DNA from: Mycogone perniciosa
Lineage: Eukaryota > Ascomycota > Sordariomycetes > Hypocreales > Hypocreaceae
Assembly (NCBI GenBank): GCA_025331125.1
Contig: JAOALB010000059.1
Location: 1 to 64,000, forward strand
Length of the DNA stretch: 64,000 nucleotides
Reading direction: 5' to 3'
The notes under the pieces were generated by a model. It was not told the origin of the DNA, ran no database searches, and was given only the letters and a program-made list of their open reading frames with translations. Positions within the stretch are counted from its first letter, which is position 1; each line of letters opens with the position of its first letter. This document shows, piece after piece, positions 1 to 13,859 of the stretch. A program made the translations under genes and the position numbers.

Positions 1-75
1 TCATCCCTGACCTCTCTGTCAACATAAACCCACGAACCTCGGTTTATCCCTTGAGAATCAACCCGGATCGTCACA
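1..75 (+). repeat. 3' end of a Gypsy-type LTR (fragment)
   Basis: The first 75 bases match the 3' ends of the LTRs at 56332-56707 and 56917-57296, and in reverse complement the start of the LTR at 46398. They share the CCTCTCTGTCAACATAAACC block, the AACCTCGGTTTA block and the terminal CCGGATCGTCACA. Few RIP-type changes are present. The rest of the LTR lies left of the window. Confidence 0.75.
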
Positions 76-3000
76 CTCCTTTTAAGAATATAATATATAA
101 AAAAGTGCAGATTTTATATAAACGCGCCTTATATAATATAAAGTATAAAAACTTAAAGCTAAAAGTATAGTATATAAACTAAGCGTGCGTTTATATAAAT
201 GCAGTAAAGTATAAGCTCTTTAAGGTTATAGGAACGGCTGCTTAAAGGGCTTTTTTAAAAGCTATCAGAGTATACTATACCTTAAACTTTACTTTACACT
301 ACCTATACTATATAGACAGTTAAATTAAAAGCAGCAAAACCGCTAAAATCTTCTCCTTTAATTAACTTAATTAACTTTTTTTAAATAGTATGTAAAATAT
401 AGAAAATTACATTTATAGACTTTATATAATACTTAGCAACTATTTAAATAAAGTTATAGCGAATAATACTATATATTTAAAAGCTCCTATTAAAAAAGAA
501 TGCCTATATAGACAGGAAAAGTATAATTAGCCTTTAAAGGACTATAATATACTATTAGCTGCATTTAAAGGAAAATTTAATAAAAAAAGGAAATATATCG
601 TTAACCTGCAATAAGCTATAGAAATTCATACTTGCCTTTAAAAAGATAAATAGTATACGCTTTGCGATAAGCTTAGTAAAAAGGGTATTAACTTTATAGC
701 CTTAACTTAAAGAGGTATAGCTTTAACTATTATAGCTGCCTTAATTTCTTTAAACTTAATTAATAAAGAAAATATAAGCCCTACAGTATATACAATAAGT
801 ATATTAATATATACTAATATATAAGATATACTTTACCGCCTCTCTTAAAATATTCTTTTTAATACCTATAATGCTATTTATCTAATAAATAGTAGGAATT
901 ACTTTATTTTTAGCTTTTTTATTTTAAGTATAGAAAATAACTATATTAAAGTAAAAGGAGCTAGGTATCCTATAACTGGCAAAGGACGCCGCCTATTAAA
1001 GGATACTCTTTATAATTTATATTAAAAAGCAGTGCGTTTAGTAAAGCTTATAGATATAGCTGTAATTAAAGGATTTTATATTAATATTATCTTTTTATTA
1101 AAACTTTAAAAAGCAGGAATATAACTTATAAAGTGCAATAATATACGTTATACTAATATAGTAAATTTAAATACTATTATAGGGAAAGTAAAATATAAGT
1201 ATAATCTTTTATTTCTTTAATATAAACCCTTATTGCTTTATATTAACCTTATCCTTAAGTATACTATCCTAAATAGTATAACTGCTTTATTCCTTCTTTT
1301 TAGCGTAAACTACTATATTTATATAACATTAAGAAAAAGGAGAAGACTAATATATAACCCACTAATACTATACAATAACTTAAAGAAGCTTTAGCACCTA
1401 TAATCAGGATATCTAGGCCTAGAAATACTTAAAGTACTAGTAAAGAATATAAAGAATATATATATTAAAGGAACTATATAAATAAAGTACAAAGCCTATA
1501 CTTTTATATATATAAAATAGGTTATCTCTTGCAGAATATTTAAAAAATAAGCACTAAAACTATTCTTTAAAGTGCACTAAGATCTTCAGGACTATCCTTA
1601 TAGTTATAATAAGGATAATTAACTTTTAATACTTAAAAAAAAATATACTTTATAGTTATATACGCGCCTTTTATTAAATAAAGAATAAAATATTGTCTTT
1701 AATACTTTCTTTAACTTTATAAATATAGTAAAAACGCAATATAATATTTTAATATATTTTTTTAAGCAAAATAATAAAAAAGCTGTAATTGCAGTTAAAG
1801 GCTTAATATACTTTTAGATCTAGGTAAACGCAAAAGGAATTATCCTAAAGTTTGCCCCTTTTTATATATATAAGCTAAATAATGCTTTAAAGCGCGCAGG
1901 TTAAGAAGTTATAAATAAATCGATAAAGATATTTAAAGCTATAAGCCTTTTAACCGATTTATAGCCTAAAAGTATAAAAGCTGCAGCATATATTATTAAT
2001 ATAAATCCTATATATAGTCTTAATATAATATTACCTATTAAAAAATTAAAGTAATAGTTCCGCGATTTCGCGCCCCTTTTAATAAAAGAGCTGTCTACAG
2101 ACTTACAGCTAGATTAAAGTGGACTTTATATATATAGCTGCTATACTTATATACTTAATAGAGACTATAAAGCTAGCTAGAATAAAAGAGAATTTAAAAT
2201 AAAGTTTAAAGGTTTAATTAAATATTTTATTAGATATATTGTAAATAATATATATTACATTTAATTACCCTGCCTAGTAAAGGTAATTATTATAAAGAAT
2301 ATATAGTTTAATAAAACTAGCTTTTTTAATAGTAAAGAAAAAAGTATAAATAAACTGTTTATAGTTAAATTAAATAAACTATTTAATAAAATCAAAAAAG
2401 ATAAGCTGGAATTTAAACTTTTTTTAATATATATTCCTGCAGTAAAGGATACCTTTATAAATAATATAAAAAAAAAGTATACTTTTAAAGATAGGAATTA
2501 TATAAAGTATTAAAATTAGCTTAATAAATACTTTAAATAAACTATTAATATATTTAAAAGGACCTTTTAGTTTTTAAATATTAGAGGCTACCTTAAAATA
2601 GTTAATTTTTATAAATAAAACCAGCGCGCTAACAGGAACCCTAGGCAATACTTTTAAAAGCGATTTACGCCTTTTTAAGGAAAAAGAGCTAGCAGAAGAA
2701 TAGCCTTATATATTAAAGGTGCATTACCTAATAAAAGAGGATAAACCGCTATAGCTAAAGGCAGGCTAATATATAAAAGACTTGCTTACTTTTATATTAA
2801 AAGAGTAAATTTTAAAAGAAAAGCTAGCTAGTAATTCTTTAAGCAGTAAAGCAGTAGTTAATACTTATAAAAGTATAAGACTTTAAGGGAAATAACCTAT
2901 AAAAAAGGTTAATAAATATCTCCCAGTATATAAAACTAAAATATATACTTTAAGTATTACTTTAAAAGATAATAAGCCTAATATATATTTAATAATTATA

Positions 3001-6000
3001 AAACTCTTTAATCTAATACTATATTAACTGCTATTTAATTAATAAAAGCTAATAAGCAGTAAATTAAAGAGTATAGTAATAGTATTTACTATTTTTAATG
3101 CAGTAATAGATTAAAAAGCTTCCCTTTAAAAAAGTATTACTTTTAATAAATAAACTGTTTATTAAAAGGATTTAATAAAACTGCTAAAAGACTAAAAGGA
3201 GCTTATAAAATATTTATTTAAGGCTAGGTTTAAATAAGCTGCGTATAATAAAATTCACTTTTTGCGCGCAAAAAGAATCTAGTAAAAGATATTATACTTA
3301 AAGGCAAAAATAAAGCTATTATTTATATATTAGGTTTTTATATATAAGTTTAACTAGAATAGAAATCTAGAATACTGTAAAGCTTAATTTATAGTTTAAA
3401 GGGATTTATAGGAATACTTTATAATAAAGAGTATATATATAGTTATATTAATAGCGTATTCTTTCTATATATTTATTACTTTAACAGTAAAATTTAACTT
3501 TAAGTTAAAGTAATATAATATTAAAAATGCTTTTTTTAATGCTTTAAAGGATAAAAATTTAAAACTAATTATATATATACTTTGTAAGGGTTTTAAGCTA
3601 TTAAATATCTATTTAAAGCTCGCTAAAGCTTTATATAAGCTAAAAGACTTACTAAAATTATAGTTTAATAAATTATCTTTAACCTTAAAGAAATAAAGGT
3701 TAATTTTAAGCTTTAAAGAGCCCTGCCTCTTTTATAACTAAACTTAAAAGATTTTTATTATATTTTATATAAATAATATTTTAATTATATATTATTATAA
3801 CGATAAAGCTCTTTATACTAAGCTATTAAATGCTTTTAAAGTAAAGTATAAGCTTTATAGTAAAGGGGATATATAGTAGTTTTTAAATATTAAAATTACT
3901 TAAAATTATAAAAAATATAGGATATACCTTTTTTATAAAACCTATTTTAAAAAGGTTATAAAATAATTTAAGTTTAATAATAAAATATAGCTTCCTATAA
4001 TTCTAATATTAGTTATAAAGCTTAAAAAAGCTATAATATAAGCTATAAAAGCAATTATTAAAATACACTAAAAAAAAGTAGAATTTATACTTTATACAGC
4101 TATTATAATAAAGCTAGATATAGTATATAATACTTTAGCTTTATTGCAGTTCTTAATTAACCCTAGTAAAGAGCACCTTAAAGTAATTAATTAACTAATC
4201 TGCTATCTATATATATAGCGCTTTTTAGCTATTTAATATAAAAGGCAAAGCAAAATATAGGTTTTAACTGCCTTAAGTAATATTTTTTTCACTAATAATA
4301 TAAATACTTAAAGATTATTTTAAAGGTATTTTATTATACTCTTTTTAGGCTTTATTTTATAAAATATTATACGCTAAAATACAGTTAATATATTTATAAT
4401 TAAAGTAAAGTTATTTGCCTTTATTTAAATAGTAAAAGAGGTAATAGGTTTATATTACCTTTTTTAAAAGATAAAATTTAATTTTAATATTAATTAAAAT
4501 ATTAACTATAATAATTAATTAACTATATATTTTATAATTAAAAAGAGTATATAAATTAATAGTCGCCTATATTATATTAATATATAAAATATATAACTTT
4601 AATAAAAATATTAAAAAGGATTATTTTTAATCTTTTATCTCTCTATTAACTTTATACTTATTAATAAACTTATTAAAGCCTTTCTTTAACAGCACTTTAA
4701 GCACTTTAAAGTATTATTAAATTTAATAGATATATAATTATTAAAATAGAATATATAAAAGTATAGGAAACTGTTTAATTCTAGCCTAAAAGCCGCTTAC
4801 TATAAAGGGCGCACTTTATTACTGTAATAATTAATTACTTAAAGCTTTCTACCCTTTATACGCTTATATATAAAAGGCATTATTATTACAGCTACTTAAA
4901 GCAGCTGCCTTTTTAATATAAACTAAATCCTTTTCTTTTAATAAATTAAATTAAAAGCGCAATACCTTTTTATATTAAATTGCTATTTAATTATATTAGC
5001 TTATAAATATATAAAGAAAAAATGATATATTTACTTAATTATTATCTTTACTTATAGTTTAAAAAAGCTAATATATAATTAATATAAGTATTGAATAACT
5101 ATAAAGTATATAATTAATTGGAATAATATAGTAAAAGTAAAGAAAAAATATATTAAAAAGTGCATTAATAGTTATTATTAAAATAAATAATATACTATTA
5201 AAAGTAGGCGATAATAATATACTAAAAGAAATCTCTTTTACTAGCAATTATTAACTTTAAATAACCCTTATAAAAAGGGGATAATAGTATAGCAGTAAAG
5301 GCAGCTGTAAAAGTAAAGGCAGAAGTAGAGACTGCTGCGGGAGCAGTTATAGTAAAAGCAGTAACTAAAGCAGTAATAGTAATAATAGGGGTAAGGGCTA
5401 AAGTAAAAGTAAAAGTAGTAATAAAAGCTGCAGGAGTAAAAGGAGGAGCGGATAAAGACGCCGCAGCGCGCAGCTTAGTAAAGGCTTCCTTACAATTCCT
5501 AGCAAGCTTTAATTTAAAATAAAAGAGAGGCTAAGTAACTAGACTAGCCAGCGCAGTAACAGAAATTAAACTAGCTAGAGCAGGAGCTAGCGTAAAAGTA
5601 ATAGCTGGCGTAAAAGCAGTAAAAGGCATAGCCGCTTAAAAATAATTAACGCTACAATAAGCTACTTTTAAAGGGCGACTATAACTATACTTAATTAAAG
5701 AGGTATTCTTATTCTGTAATTTTATTATTAGCTAATAAAAGTATACTATAAAAGGAATATATAAAAAGTATAATATTTATTAAGGCTATACTAATACTGC
5801 TAATACTACTATTATTAATAATAATAATAATATTAATAATTAAAAAAAAGCAAAAAATAAAATTAAAAGATAGCTAATATATTTATTTTAACTATTTAAG
5901 ATTAATTTACTTATTTAAAAAGCTTTATTATTTAACTTCCTATTATTATAGATTAATAATAGCTATAGTATTTATATCCCTTTTACTTTAATAATAAAAT

Positions 6001-6140
6001 ATTAATATATATTTATAATAAAGGAGCTTTTAATTAAATAAAAAAGGCTTTAAAAGCGCGGCTAGATAGTTATAATACTATAGATAAACTAGGATAGCAG
6101 TTAATAAAGCACTGGGAATAGCTTTATTAACTGGGGGGTA
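76..6140 (+). mobile_element. Ty1/Copia retrotransposon relic, RIP-degraded
   Basis: Translation of the + strand, reading through many stops, gives an ordered Copia pol. A pre-integrase segment (LxHL) lies near 1390. The integrase core runs to about 2060 and includes GQEVINKS-like and AAYIxNINP-like stretches. Reverse transcriptase follows around 3300-4000, with a degraded YVDDILI box near 3770 (read FYINNILI). The connection/RNase H part contains an EHLKVIxxLICYLY segment near 4165. Stops are mostly TAA/TAG where Q or W is expected, as RIP produces. A purine-rich tract (CTGGGGGG) at 6131-6138 and a probable LTR follow. The 5' LTR and clear gag are not seen; 76-1300 is too degraded to assign. 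No product can be made. Confidence 0.8.
5221..5629 (-). pseudogene. Antisense Ala/Thr/Pro-rich reading frame inside the Copia relic
   Basis: On the strand opposite to Copia pol, between the end of pol (about 4900) and the polypurine tract (6131), a frame starts with ATG at 5627-5629. It runs about 130 codons with one TAG, plausibly from CAG. The translation is dominated by A, T, F, P and I in runs of the TPA/TFT type, with a charged stretch (LARNCKEAFTKLRA) in the middle. On the + strand the same DNA is a GTA/GCA/AAA-rich low-complexity tract. It is less AT-rich than its surroundings. It could be a real antisense accessory gene or simply a low-complexity 3' region; no family is recognised. 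Confidence 0.35.
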
Positions 6141-6440
6141 TATTAGGTTAAGTAGGCTAAGGACTTATTATTTATTAGCGCTTATTAGCGCTAAAGAGCT
6201 TTTATCTGCTTATATAGCAGATACCAGCTAATATATATATCGCGTAAGCAATATATTAGACTATATAGGCACTTATAATATATATATTTTACGTTTTACT
6301 TTATATCAGCTATATATATATATAGCGAGGCTATTACAGTATATTTATTACTAGAATCAAGCTTTATTCCTATCTATACTCTATATAGCTATACCGCGCT
6401 CCGCGATACTTTATAAAAGGTATATATAGTAAATTAATTC
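6141..6440 (+). repeat. Probable 3' LTR of the Copia relic
   Basis: The sequence right after the CTGGGGGG polypurine tract begins TATTAGGTTAAG (a possible RIP form of TGTTAGG) and keeps more GC than its neighbours, including GCGC-type islands and CGCGCTCCGCG near 6390. No partner LTR is found in the window, so the right edge is a guess from the change in composition. Confidence 0.4.
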
Positions 6441-9400
6441 TTTCGAAATTAGTTTACTTTTTATTTAATATAGTAATATAAGATTTATTTATTTAAACCT
6501 TAAATATTAATAGTATTTATTGCATTAAATTAACTTTTTTTATATTTGCCTTTATAAAGTAACTTTTTTATTTAAATAGTATTTAAATATACTATATTAT
6601 TTAATTTACTAGTATTTACTTTAAACTTTTTTATATAATTAAAAGGATATAAAAGCAATAATACTTAATCCTAAAAGTTATTATAAAGTAGAAATAAAAT
6701 AGTTATATATTAAATAAGTATAAGTAATTAGCCTTAGCTTAAAGTAGGGATAAAAGGATAGTTAAGCTTTTTAAGAAAGGTTAAAGGTATATCTATTAAA
6801 AAAAGGTATATATACTTTTTATTATCCTTTTTAGTAAAGAAAATATATAACTGCAGTAAAGCTAAATTAAAAACTAATAAAACAATATAAATATTTAAGT
6901 ATTAACTAGGAATATTAATAGTTTAGTGTTTTGCCTGTTAAAGGTATATTGTTAATGCTAGGCTATACCTATTAAGAGCGCTATAATATAAGGGTTATAA
7001 AAAGTGTCTGGAAGTATAATTTTCTATAGTTTTATATAATATAACTTTATGCCTAGCTTATAGTATTGTATTCTTTAAACTTTATAAATGCTATTGCAAT
7101 AAAGTTTATTGATTTTTATGGAATTAATATATATAGTAATAAAGGGAACTTGCTTATTATATGCCTTTATCCGATTATTGCTAGGAAAGAACACTATATA
7201 AGGAAAAGCTTTAATATAGCAGTTATTAAAGTAAAAGTAAAGATTTTTACTATAAATATATATCTATTAATATACATAATAATAGTTTTAGTTATATAAA
7301 TAGTATACTATTAAACTTATAGCGCTTAAAATAAGCCGTTTTTAGTACCTAGAGTACTAAAAAATATACTATAGCGTATCGCAAATCTATTAAAAGTACA
7401 GAGACGTTTAATATACTATAAAAGCAATAGGTCCTTTACTAGGCTAGGCTTTATATCTAGAAGTGCAGCAGGGACTGCTTTTTAAAACTTAAATCCTAAA
7501 AGTTTAATATAACGATTAGTTTAAAGGGAGGGATTAACAATTAATGGCTTATAAGAGTAATATTATACTAGTTAATAGATTAATAGCTGGATATTTTAAT
7601 AAAGCAGTAAGGCGGCCAATAAAGGTGATAGAGAATCTATTAAGAATATAAATAATAAAAAAGATTATATTTAAAAGATAGTAAAGGGAAGTGTATAAAG
7701 AGTAAAAGTAAATATAAATATTAAGGTAATAATAATAAAAGGGAGGATGCAGGGATATAGGGACACTATATAATTTAATATATATATACTATAGGCTGCT
7801 TTATTACTTTTTATTAGTATATATTAATATAACTATAACCTAGGCTATACTATAAAATATACTATATTATTTCTAAGTAGTTTAAGTTATAAAACCAAAG
7901 CTATACCAATTTAGGAACTAAATTAAACTAAAGTTTTAAACTAATTAAAGCTATTATTAAGCACCTTTTATTATATATAATAATAGGTAGTAAAGAATTC
8001 GGGGTTTGTTTTAGCGATGTTTTAGTGATATTTAAGCGAGCTAACTTATATAGAACTAGGATAAAGAGTGTAGACAGTATACTTATATATAAATACTTCC
8101 TATAATTTAGATAAATTACTGTTAGATATATAGTATATACTGTTTTATTGTATAATAGGGTTATTTTAGGAAGTTATATAGTTTGCCTATAAGCTCTCCT
8201 TTTTAAAGGCCTGCACTTTATTATTTATAAGAGATAGCTAGGTTTAATACTTATTTTAAGCTCTTTAACTAGCGCAGTACTTTTATTATTAAGCTTTACA
8301 GCACCGCAAATCCTAATAATATTATTTACTTTAATTTTATTACCTATTAACCTTAGTAATAAAGCTAAATCTCTTTATTCCAACTAAATACCCCTTTATT
8401 TTAATATATTACTCCTTTATAAAGAACATTTATTTTAAGCCACCTAGTTTTATATATTTAAATAACAGCTTTTCCTATTTAACTTAAAATCAGTAAAAGT
8501 ATTAAATTTAATTATTTTCTAATCCTTTAATAAACCCTATAACTATTAATTAGTAATTGATACCGGGTTATATATAAGCTATATATTAGCCTATTATTCC
8601 TCGCTACCCTTTATATTATAGGGGTATAGTTTTAGGATAGGCAGCGTTAATACTAGCTTACTGTAAATACAGAGTATATATACTTTAAGGTATAGAGGAT
8701 ATAAACTACGTATACTACTACTTTATAAAATACTAGGCAATACTATTACCTTTTAAAATTAATAATACAATTGATTTATATTAATAGAAGAACGCTTATA
8801 AATATTAAACTTTATTTTACGTTAAATAAAAACAAGTAATTTAAATAGTTTAATAAATAGATATAAATAGTAAGCTTTAATAGCTATATAATAATTTTCA
8901 AAAAGATTATATAACTATATTAAATATAATTAATATAATAAAGAATTATAAAACTGCTTTTAATGTAAAAACACTAAATATCTTTATACTATTATAAACT
9001 AACTTAAAAATTAATTTAAACTCTTTTAAATAGTTGCTAGAAAGCAGACCTTTACTTAATATAAAATATTATATTTTTTAAAACTAATATTTATTTATAA
9101 AGGTATTTAAAAATAAAAGAATAGCAATACCCTATATTACTATTTATTTTCCTTTTTAATACCTCCCTGCTATATACGTTTAATATAATTGCTAAATAAG
9201 GTATATAATATTATTTAAGCTATTACCATAATAATAAAGTAGGCCTATATTTCTACTATAGTAATTAAATCTAATAATAATATTTAGTTATAATATATAA
9301 AGGTAGTAATAAGTAAAAATATTATATAAATATTTTACTATGTAAATAAAAAGTTTATAAGGGTTTTTAAACTAGTATTTATTTTTAGTTAAAGGACTTT

Positions 9401-9689
9401 TTAAGTCTTTTATTAAAGGTAACTAATATACCTAATACATTTATACTCCTTTTTATAAGCCTACCTAAAAAAAGTCGGTTTTTTACTTAAACAACCATTA
9501 AATTAAGAAAATATAAAAGTATAAAGATAAAACAGATAGACTTAATTTAATAAAATATTAACCTATATTCTCCTTTAATATATTACTTTACCTGTAATTT
9601 TATAGCTAATAAGGTATAAAGAGGTAACTATTAATTGCTTTTAGCTATAGATATTATAATTAAATAATCTACAGTATCTTTTTATTATA
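6441..9689. other. AT-rich, RIP-type sequence with no assignable gene
   Basis: Very AT-rich sequence with stops in all frames. The longest open stretch (7066-7299 +, 77 codons, rich in I, K, N and Y) is what AT-rich DNA gives by chance, and its first codon is not ATG. I could not align any part to the pol domains found elsewhere in the window, apart from the short repeat at 8437-8560. Probably older transposon debris. Confidence 0.6.
8437..8560 (+). repeat. RIP-mutated copy of the 16118-16245 repeat
   Basis: About 120 bases align with 16118-16245: CAGCTTTTCC, AATCAGTAAAAG against GATCAGCGGGAG, TTATTTTCTA against TCGTTTTCTA, then TTGATAC in both. Most differences are C-to-T or G-to-A in this copy. 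Confidence 0.6.
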
Positions 9690-9854
9690 GTATAGGAAGG
9701 CAGGTCAGGGCAAATATCGTTATTATGCTGTGGAGAGTAAGGAAGCCCTAAGGCTTTACGGAAAGCTATAGCTAGGAACGCGTTAGGGCCTGGTCACGTG
9801 ACCGGAGCTTACGTAATAGCGCGTCAATATCGCGTTATAGTTAATACTATAACA
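9690..9854 (-). repeat. 3' LTR end of a minus-strand Gypsy relic
   Basis: A less AT-rich patch ends ...CTATAACA at 9854 and is followed at once by GTACCCCCCTCCT, the reverse complement of a polypurine tract. This is the arrangement expected for the 3' LTR of an element transcribed right to left, matching the pol relic at 9855-12060. The patch contains the palindrome GGTCACGTGACC near 9795. The left edge is not resolved. Confidence 0.5.
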
Positions 9855-12060
9855 GTACCCCCCTCCTATCTCGCTATTCGGCCGCAAATAGCTATATTAC
9901 TTACATAAATCGAAATTCCAGGTCATTTATTTTAATACTTCCGATATAAAGGTAAATAGGGCGTATTATATAGTTTTTAATATTAGTAATATATAGTTTA
10001 GTTATAGGCTTTAGTGTAATATAGTTTTCAATTAATGCTTTACAGGTATTAGTTTCTTTTTAGTTATTTTTTCTTTTTTTTTTTTATAATTCCTTTTAAT
10101 GCCTATTATAGTAGGCCTGGCTTTTTTAGGTTTTTTATATAAAAGTCTTATATTACTTTCTTTTAGCTTTATAGGTCCTTGGCTAGTTGCTATATAGTAG
10201 TATAGTATTTTTATTTAATAAAATAATAGAAATTATTATTATTATAATAATCTAAAAGCACTTTAAACTCCTATTTCTTTTATACTTTATCTATATTATC
10301 TTCCCTTTTTAATACTTTACTTTAAATATTCCTTAACTCGGCCTTATTAATTATTTTTTACCTAAAGCGCAGTAAAGTAGCTGTCTTAAATTGCAGGAAA
10401 GAGTTATATAAAACTAAAAAGATCTTTATACCTTCTAGTAAGCTAATAATATAGACTTATAAGTATACCTTTATTATTATATAAAGTCCTGCCTATTTAT
10501 TATCTAGCTTCTTTATTAGCTAGTTAATCTTTATATTTTATATATTAATAAAGACTTTTTACCTAATAGTATAGACTAATAATGCCTCCCTTTATATATT
10601 TATATTTTCTTTATATCTTTTTCTTAAAGCCTTAATAAAGGCCTTTAATTATATAATAATGCATTTAAATCGATTAGTAATAGCATTAATGTAAAAAAAC
10701 TCTGTTTTCTTTACTATAAAAAGGTTTAGCAGGCAGGGCTATAAAGGCTTTATCTTTAAGTAAAGGTTAAAACTATAGTTAACAAAAAATAGTACAGCAA
10801 ATTCAACTAATAAAAGCTAATAAACTTAATTATTTTAATAAAAGTTAATAAAAGTTTACAGGTATTATTTTACATTTATATTAATTCTTTTAATTTAGCT
10901 ATTAGTCTTAAAATAAAAGGCTAATAACTGTTTTAATATAACTTTTAATTACTTTAAAAGTTATTCCTAGAATTCTAATATAAATTATATACTATAGTCT
11001 AATATAATATTATTAGGTATACTATAAAGGCAGTAAATTTTACTAATAAATGCATTAGCTAGCTTTTTTATTAACAGTAAAGTAATAGGTATAAAATAAT
11101 ATATTTTAATTAAGCAGTAAACTATTACTAGTAAATACTTATTAGTAATATTATAGTAGCAGGATTTAGGCAATAGTATAATATAATTAATAGAGATATT
11201 TAACTATATATAAAATAAAATTAATAGTAATTAAAGGAAACCTTATAGTAAAGATTATAAAGCCTTTATTTTAATATATAGTTTATAGGCTTATATAAAT
11301 ACTTTAATATCTTTTAAGATTTATGGCTATTAGTATATTTAGCTAATAAAGTTTAAGGTTTTAAACCTGCCTAGGTATCCGGCTAGGCCGCCAAAGTAGT
11401 TTCTAAATAGGATTTATATATAAAGCTTATTGTTAAAGGGAATAAAGAGCTGCTTTTAGTAATAGATTCTGCCACTTATTATTCAGCAGTCGTTTATTGC
11501 AATCCAGAGTTCTTTATAAAGCTGCTTTAGCTATTAGTAGATATTAAGGTTTTAAAGTATAATTACTATTTCTCTCGCTATAGTATTTTGTTTATATACT
11601 GCTGTAATTAGGTTATCGATTAGTTTATTTTCTGCAGGTATTATTATAGCTATAAGGGCAGCCTTTATAGATATTTCTATCTTTAATAAGATTTCTTTTT
11701 AGAATATTGCCTAAGCTTTAAAGCTAAAAGAATTCTGCGGGAGGATAATATATTACCTGTTTTTAATTTAATTATTAAAGGGATTTAATTTCGCGAGTTT
11801 ATTTTCTACTTTTCTACTTAAAGCGTTAAGCTTTATAGCCTTAAAGCTAAGTTAATAAATAGTACAGAAATTAAAGCCAGAAAAGAATTTAAACTATTAA
11901 ACTTATCGCTAATTTAAAGCTTTAATTAAAGTTAAGCATTTAAAGTTCTCATAGTTTATAATAATATTAAATTCTTATAAGCCTTATAATTCTAGGCGCT
12001 ACTCCTCTATTACTTTAATAATAGCTAAAAGTTCTTTCATTTCTCGAAGGTGCCTGTCTG
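9855..12060 (-). mobile_element. Ty3/Gypsy relic: integrase and RNase H part, truncated
   Basis: Read on the - strand from about 12060 leftwards, the frame gives RNase H (KELLAIIKxIEE, 12000-12045), then the HHCC linker region with a HPGRFKTL-like stretch near 11400, then the integrase core. At 10985-11173 the core is still open for 62 codons and includes SCYYNITNKYLLVIV, ANAFISKIYCLY and IPNNII, which match the usual integrase text around the first two catalytic Asp residues, although both Asp are changed. Stops are RIP-type. The element breaks off at about 12045-12060 inside RNase H. Reverse transcriptase, gag and the 5' LTR are absent. Confidence 0.75.
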
Positions 12061-13859
12061 GCAGTTTCATCTCCGTTATTATAATCAACATGTTGCGGAA
12101 CCTTTTTGCCAAGCAACAGGAATGCAGGTCCCATGCTCCTCCGATTCGCACAAGCTGTTTAGAGGAGCTGAGCTGATCGAGGTTCAGGTTTAAGAATCTA
12201 GGGTGCAACATTTACCAAATTGGGTTAAGATAGCAGCAGTAACAATACTGTATTTAATTCCAATCATACAAGTCTTGGGCTTTGCCCTCTAGGTGAACTA
12301 TCAGTTATCTGAAAGATAGCTCTTGTAGTATCGCGAATAAGCCCAGCTATGACTATAGGCTTTGATCGAGCCTAAACCCTTAAAGGTAATCCTCCGCTAA
12401 TGCTATAACTGCCTAGGCGAAATTTATTACTGTCTCCTTTATAGTCTGAAGATACAGGCCGGCCTATAGCATAAGCACCGCAGCGGATAGACCTATTGCT
12501 TTTATATTATCCTCGGGATATCTGACAGGTCCGGTTTAGTGACTGCCGGGTGGGTCTTGGTGTAGGTTATTATGCCGGCTATAATAGTCTAGAGTTCTAA
12601 CTGCGCTAAGCCTGTTGCAAGGTTAGCGGATATATATAAATAAACTAGGACCCTTGCAATTTTGTCACCGCGAAATAATATACAAGTATAATAGATATCC
12701 TGGTAAAGGCTATAGTAATGACACTAGTAGGTTTAGTTGTGCTGCGGGCAGCTAATAAGCGGCAGAGCACTTGTCTCTTATATATGCATTAAGTATAATA
12801 AAGTTAAGACGCGGAATTGATAGCGGGGATAATTCAGTATAAATTCAGTTATAGGGGACTCTATCCTTTACGATACGCGGAATAGACACTCTAAAGAGAT
12901 TATATACAGATATACATAATATACAAAAGATTAAAAATATATAACCCCCCTCGCTAAATAGTCTATACGCTTTAATCACTTATGTAACCAGCCCCGCCTT
13001 TATAGTCGCCCCTATCACTATCTCCCAGTAGTTTTCGAATGCAGAATACGCAACTTGAGAGACCAGCAAAATTTGTGTTAATTGTCAATATATTGCCGGA
13101 ATTTATATAGCAATGATTTGTTGTATATAATTAGTTAGATGCTTTTAGCGAACTATCTTCCTTTCCTGTGGTTTATGTAACAAGTCATGCTTTGTCTATG
13201 GTGTATATATACATGTATACCGAATATAGTGTTTGGCTTAGCTATACAGTGATGCTTATCATCGGCTTCCTCTTTTTATGCTCTCTCTTTATTTTAAGAG
13301 TAGGCGCACAGTCTAACAGTACCTCTGGATACTTGCAGATACTTCGTAGGGCAAGAAGTGGCCTAACAGTTATTGCTTATAAAGCTATTTATAAATCTGA
13401 GCAGCGATGAAAGAAAGTATTTAAAAGTATTGACAGGTATATAGTAATACCTATAATCTACTGTAGGTTAGGACAGTGCCACTCTATACTGGTAGGTATA
13501 TATATAATATATGGCGCTCAGATACAGCGACACTAAATAGTTTATATCACTTCAGTATGACTGCTTTAGAGTGTATATCCGACTCTATATAAAATTCATA
13601 AATGCTTAACTATAAGTCGCGGTATTATTGTCCTAAATAATATCCCAGTCCAGTTTAATTAAATTCTATTATTAGACTAATAAATAAATAAACCCAGCAA
13701 CCTGGATAATGTTGATAAATACGCACTCCCTTTTAAATAGAATACTTGACAGCAGCGGCCATTATACTCTACTCGCTTTTATTACAGAGTAGAATAAATA
13801 TTCAGTATAAATTTTATACCTATATTATTTATTAAGATACTATTATAGTATTAGTGGCC
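12061..13859. other. Intergenic mosaic, no supported gene
   Basis: GC is higher than in the block to the left, but no reading frame gives a recognisable protein. A frame at 13168-13410 (+) opens with GTG; its first ATG is at 13198 and it is hydrophobic in the middle, too weak to call. A CCCCCCT tract at 12950, next to an AT-rich stretch, resembles the LTR/polypurine boundary at 9855 and may be another LTR edge. Confidence 0.5.

Noticed and set aside
7066..7299. 77-codon + strand frame in the AT-rich block
   Set aside because: First codon is not ATG, composition is I/K/N/Y only, and it lies in RIP-type DNA with no domain. Chance opening is enough to explain it.
9780..9810. GGTCACGTGACC palindrome as a host regulatory site
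   Set aside because: It lies in a retroelement LTR next to a polypurine tract, so an LTR promoter motif is the simpler reading; no host gene follows.
10985..11173. 62-codon - strand frame as an independent small gene
   Set aside because: It is the still-open part of the Gypsy integrase core, not a separate gene.
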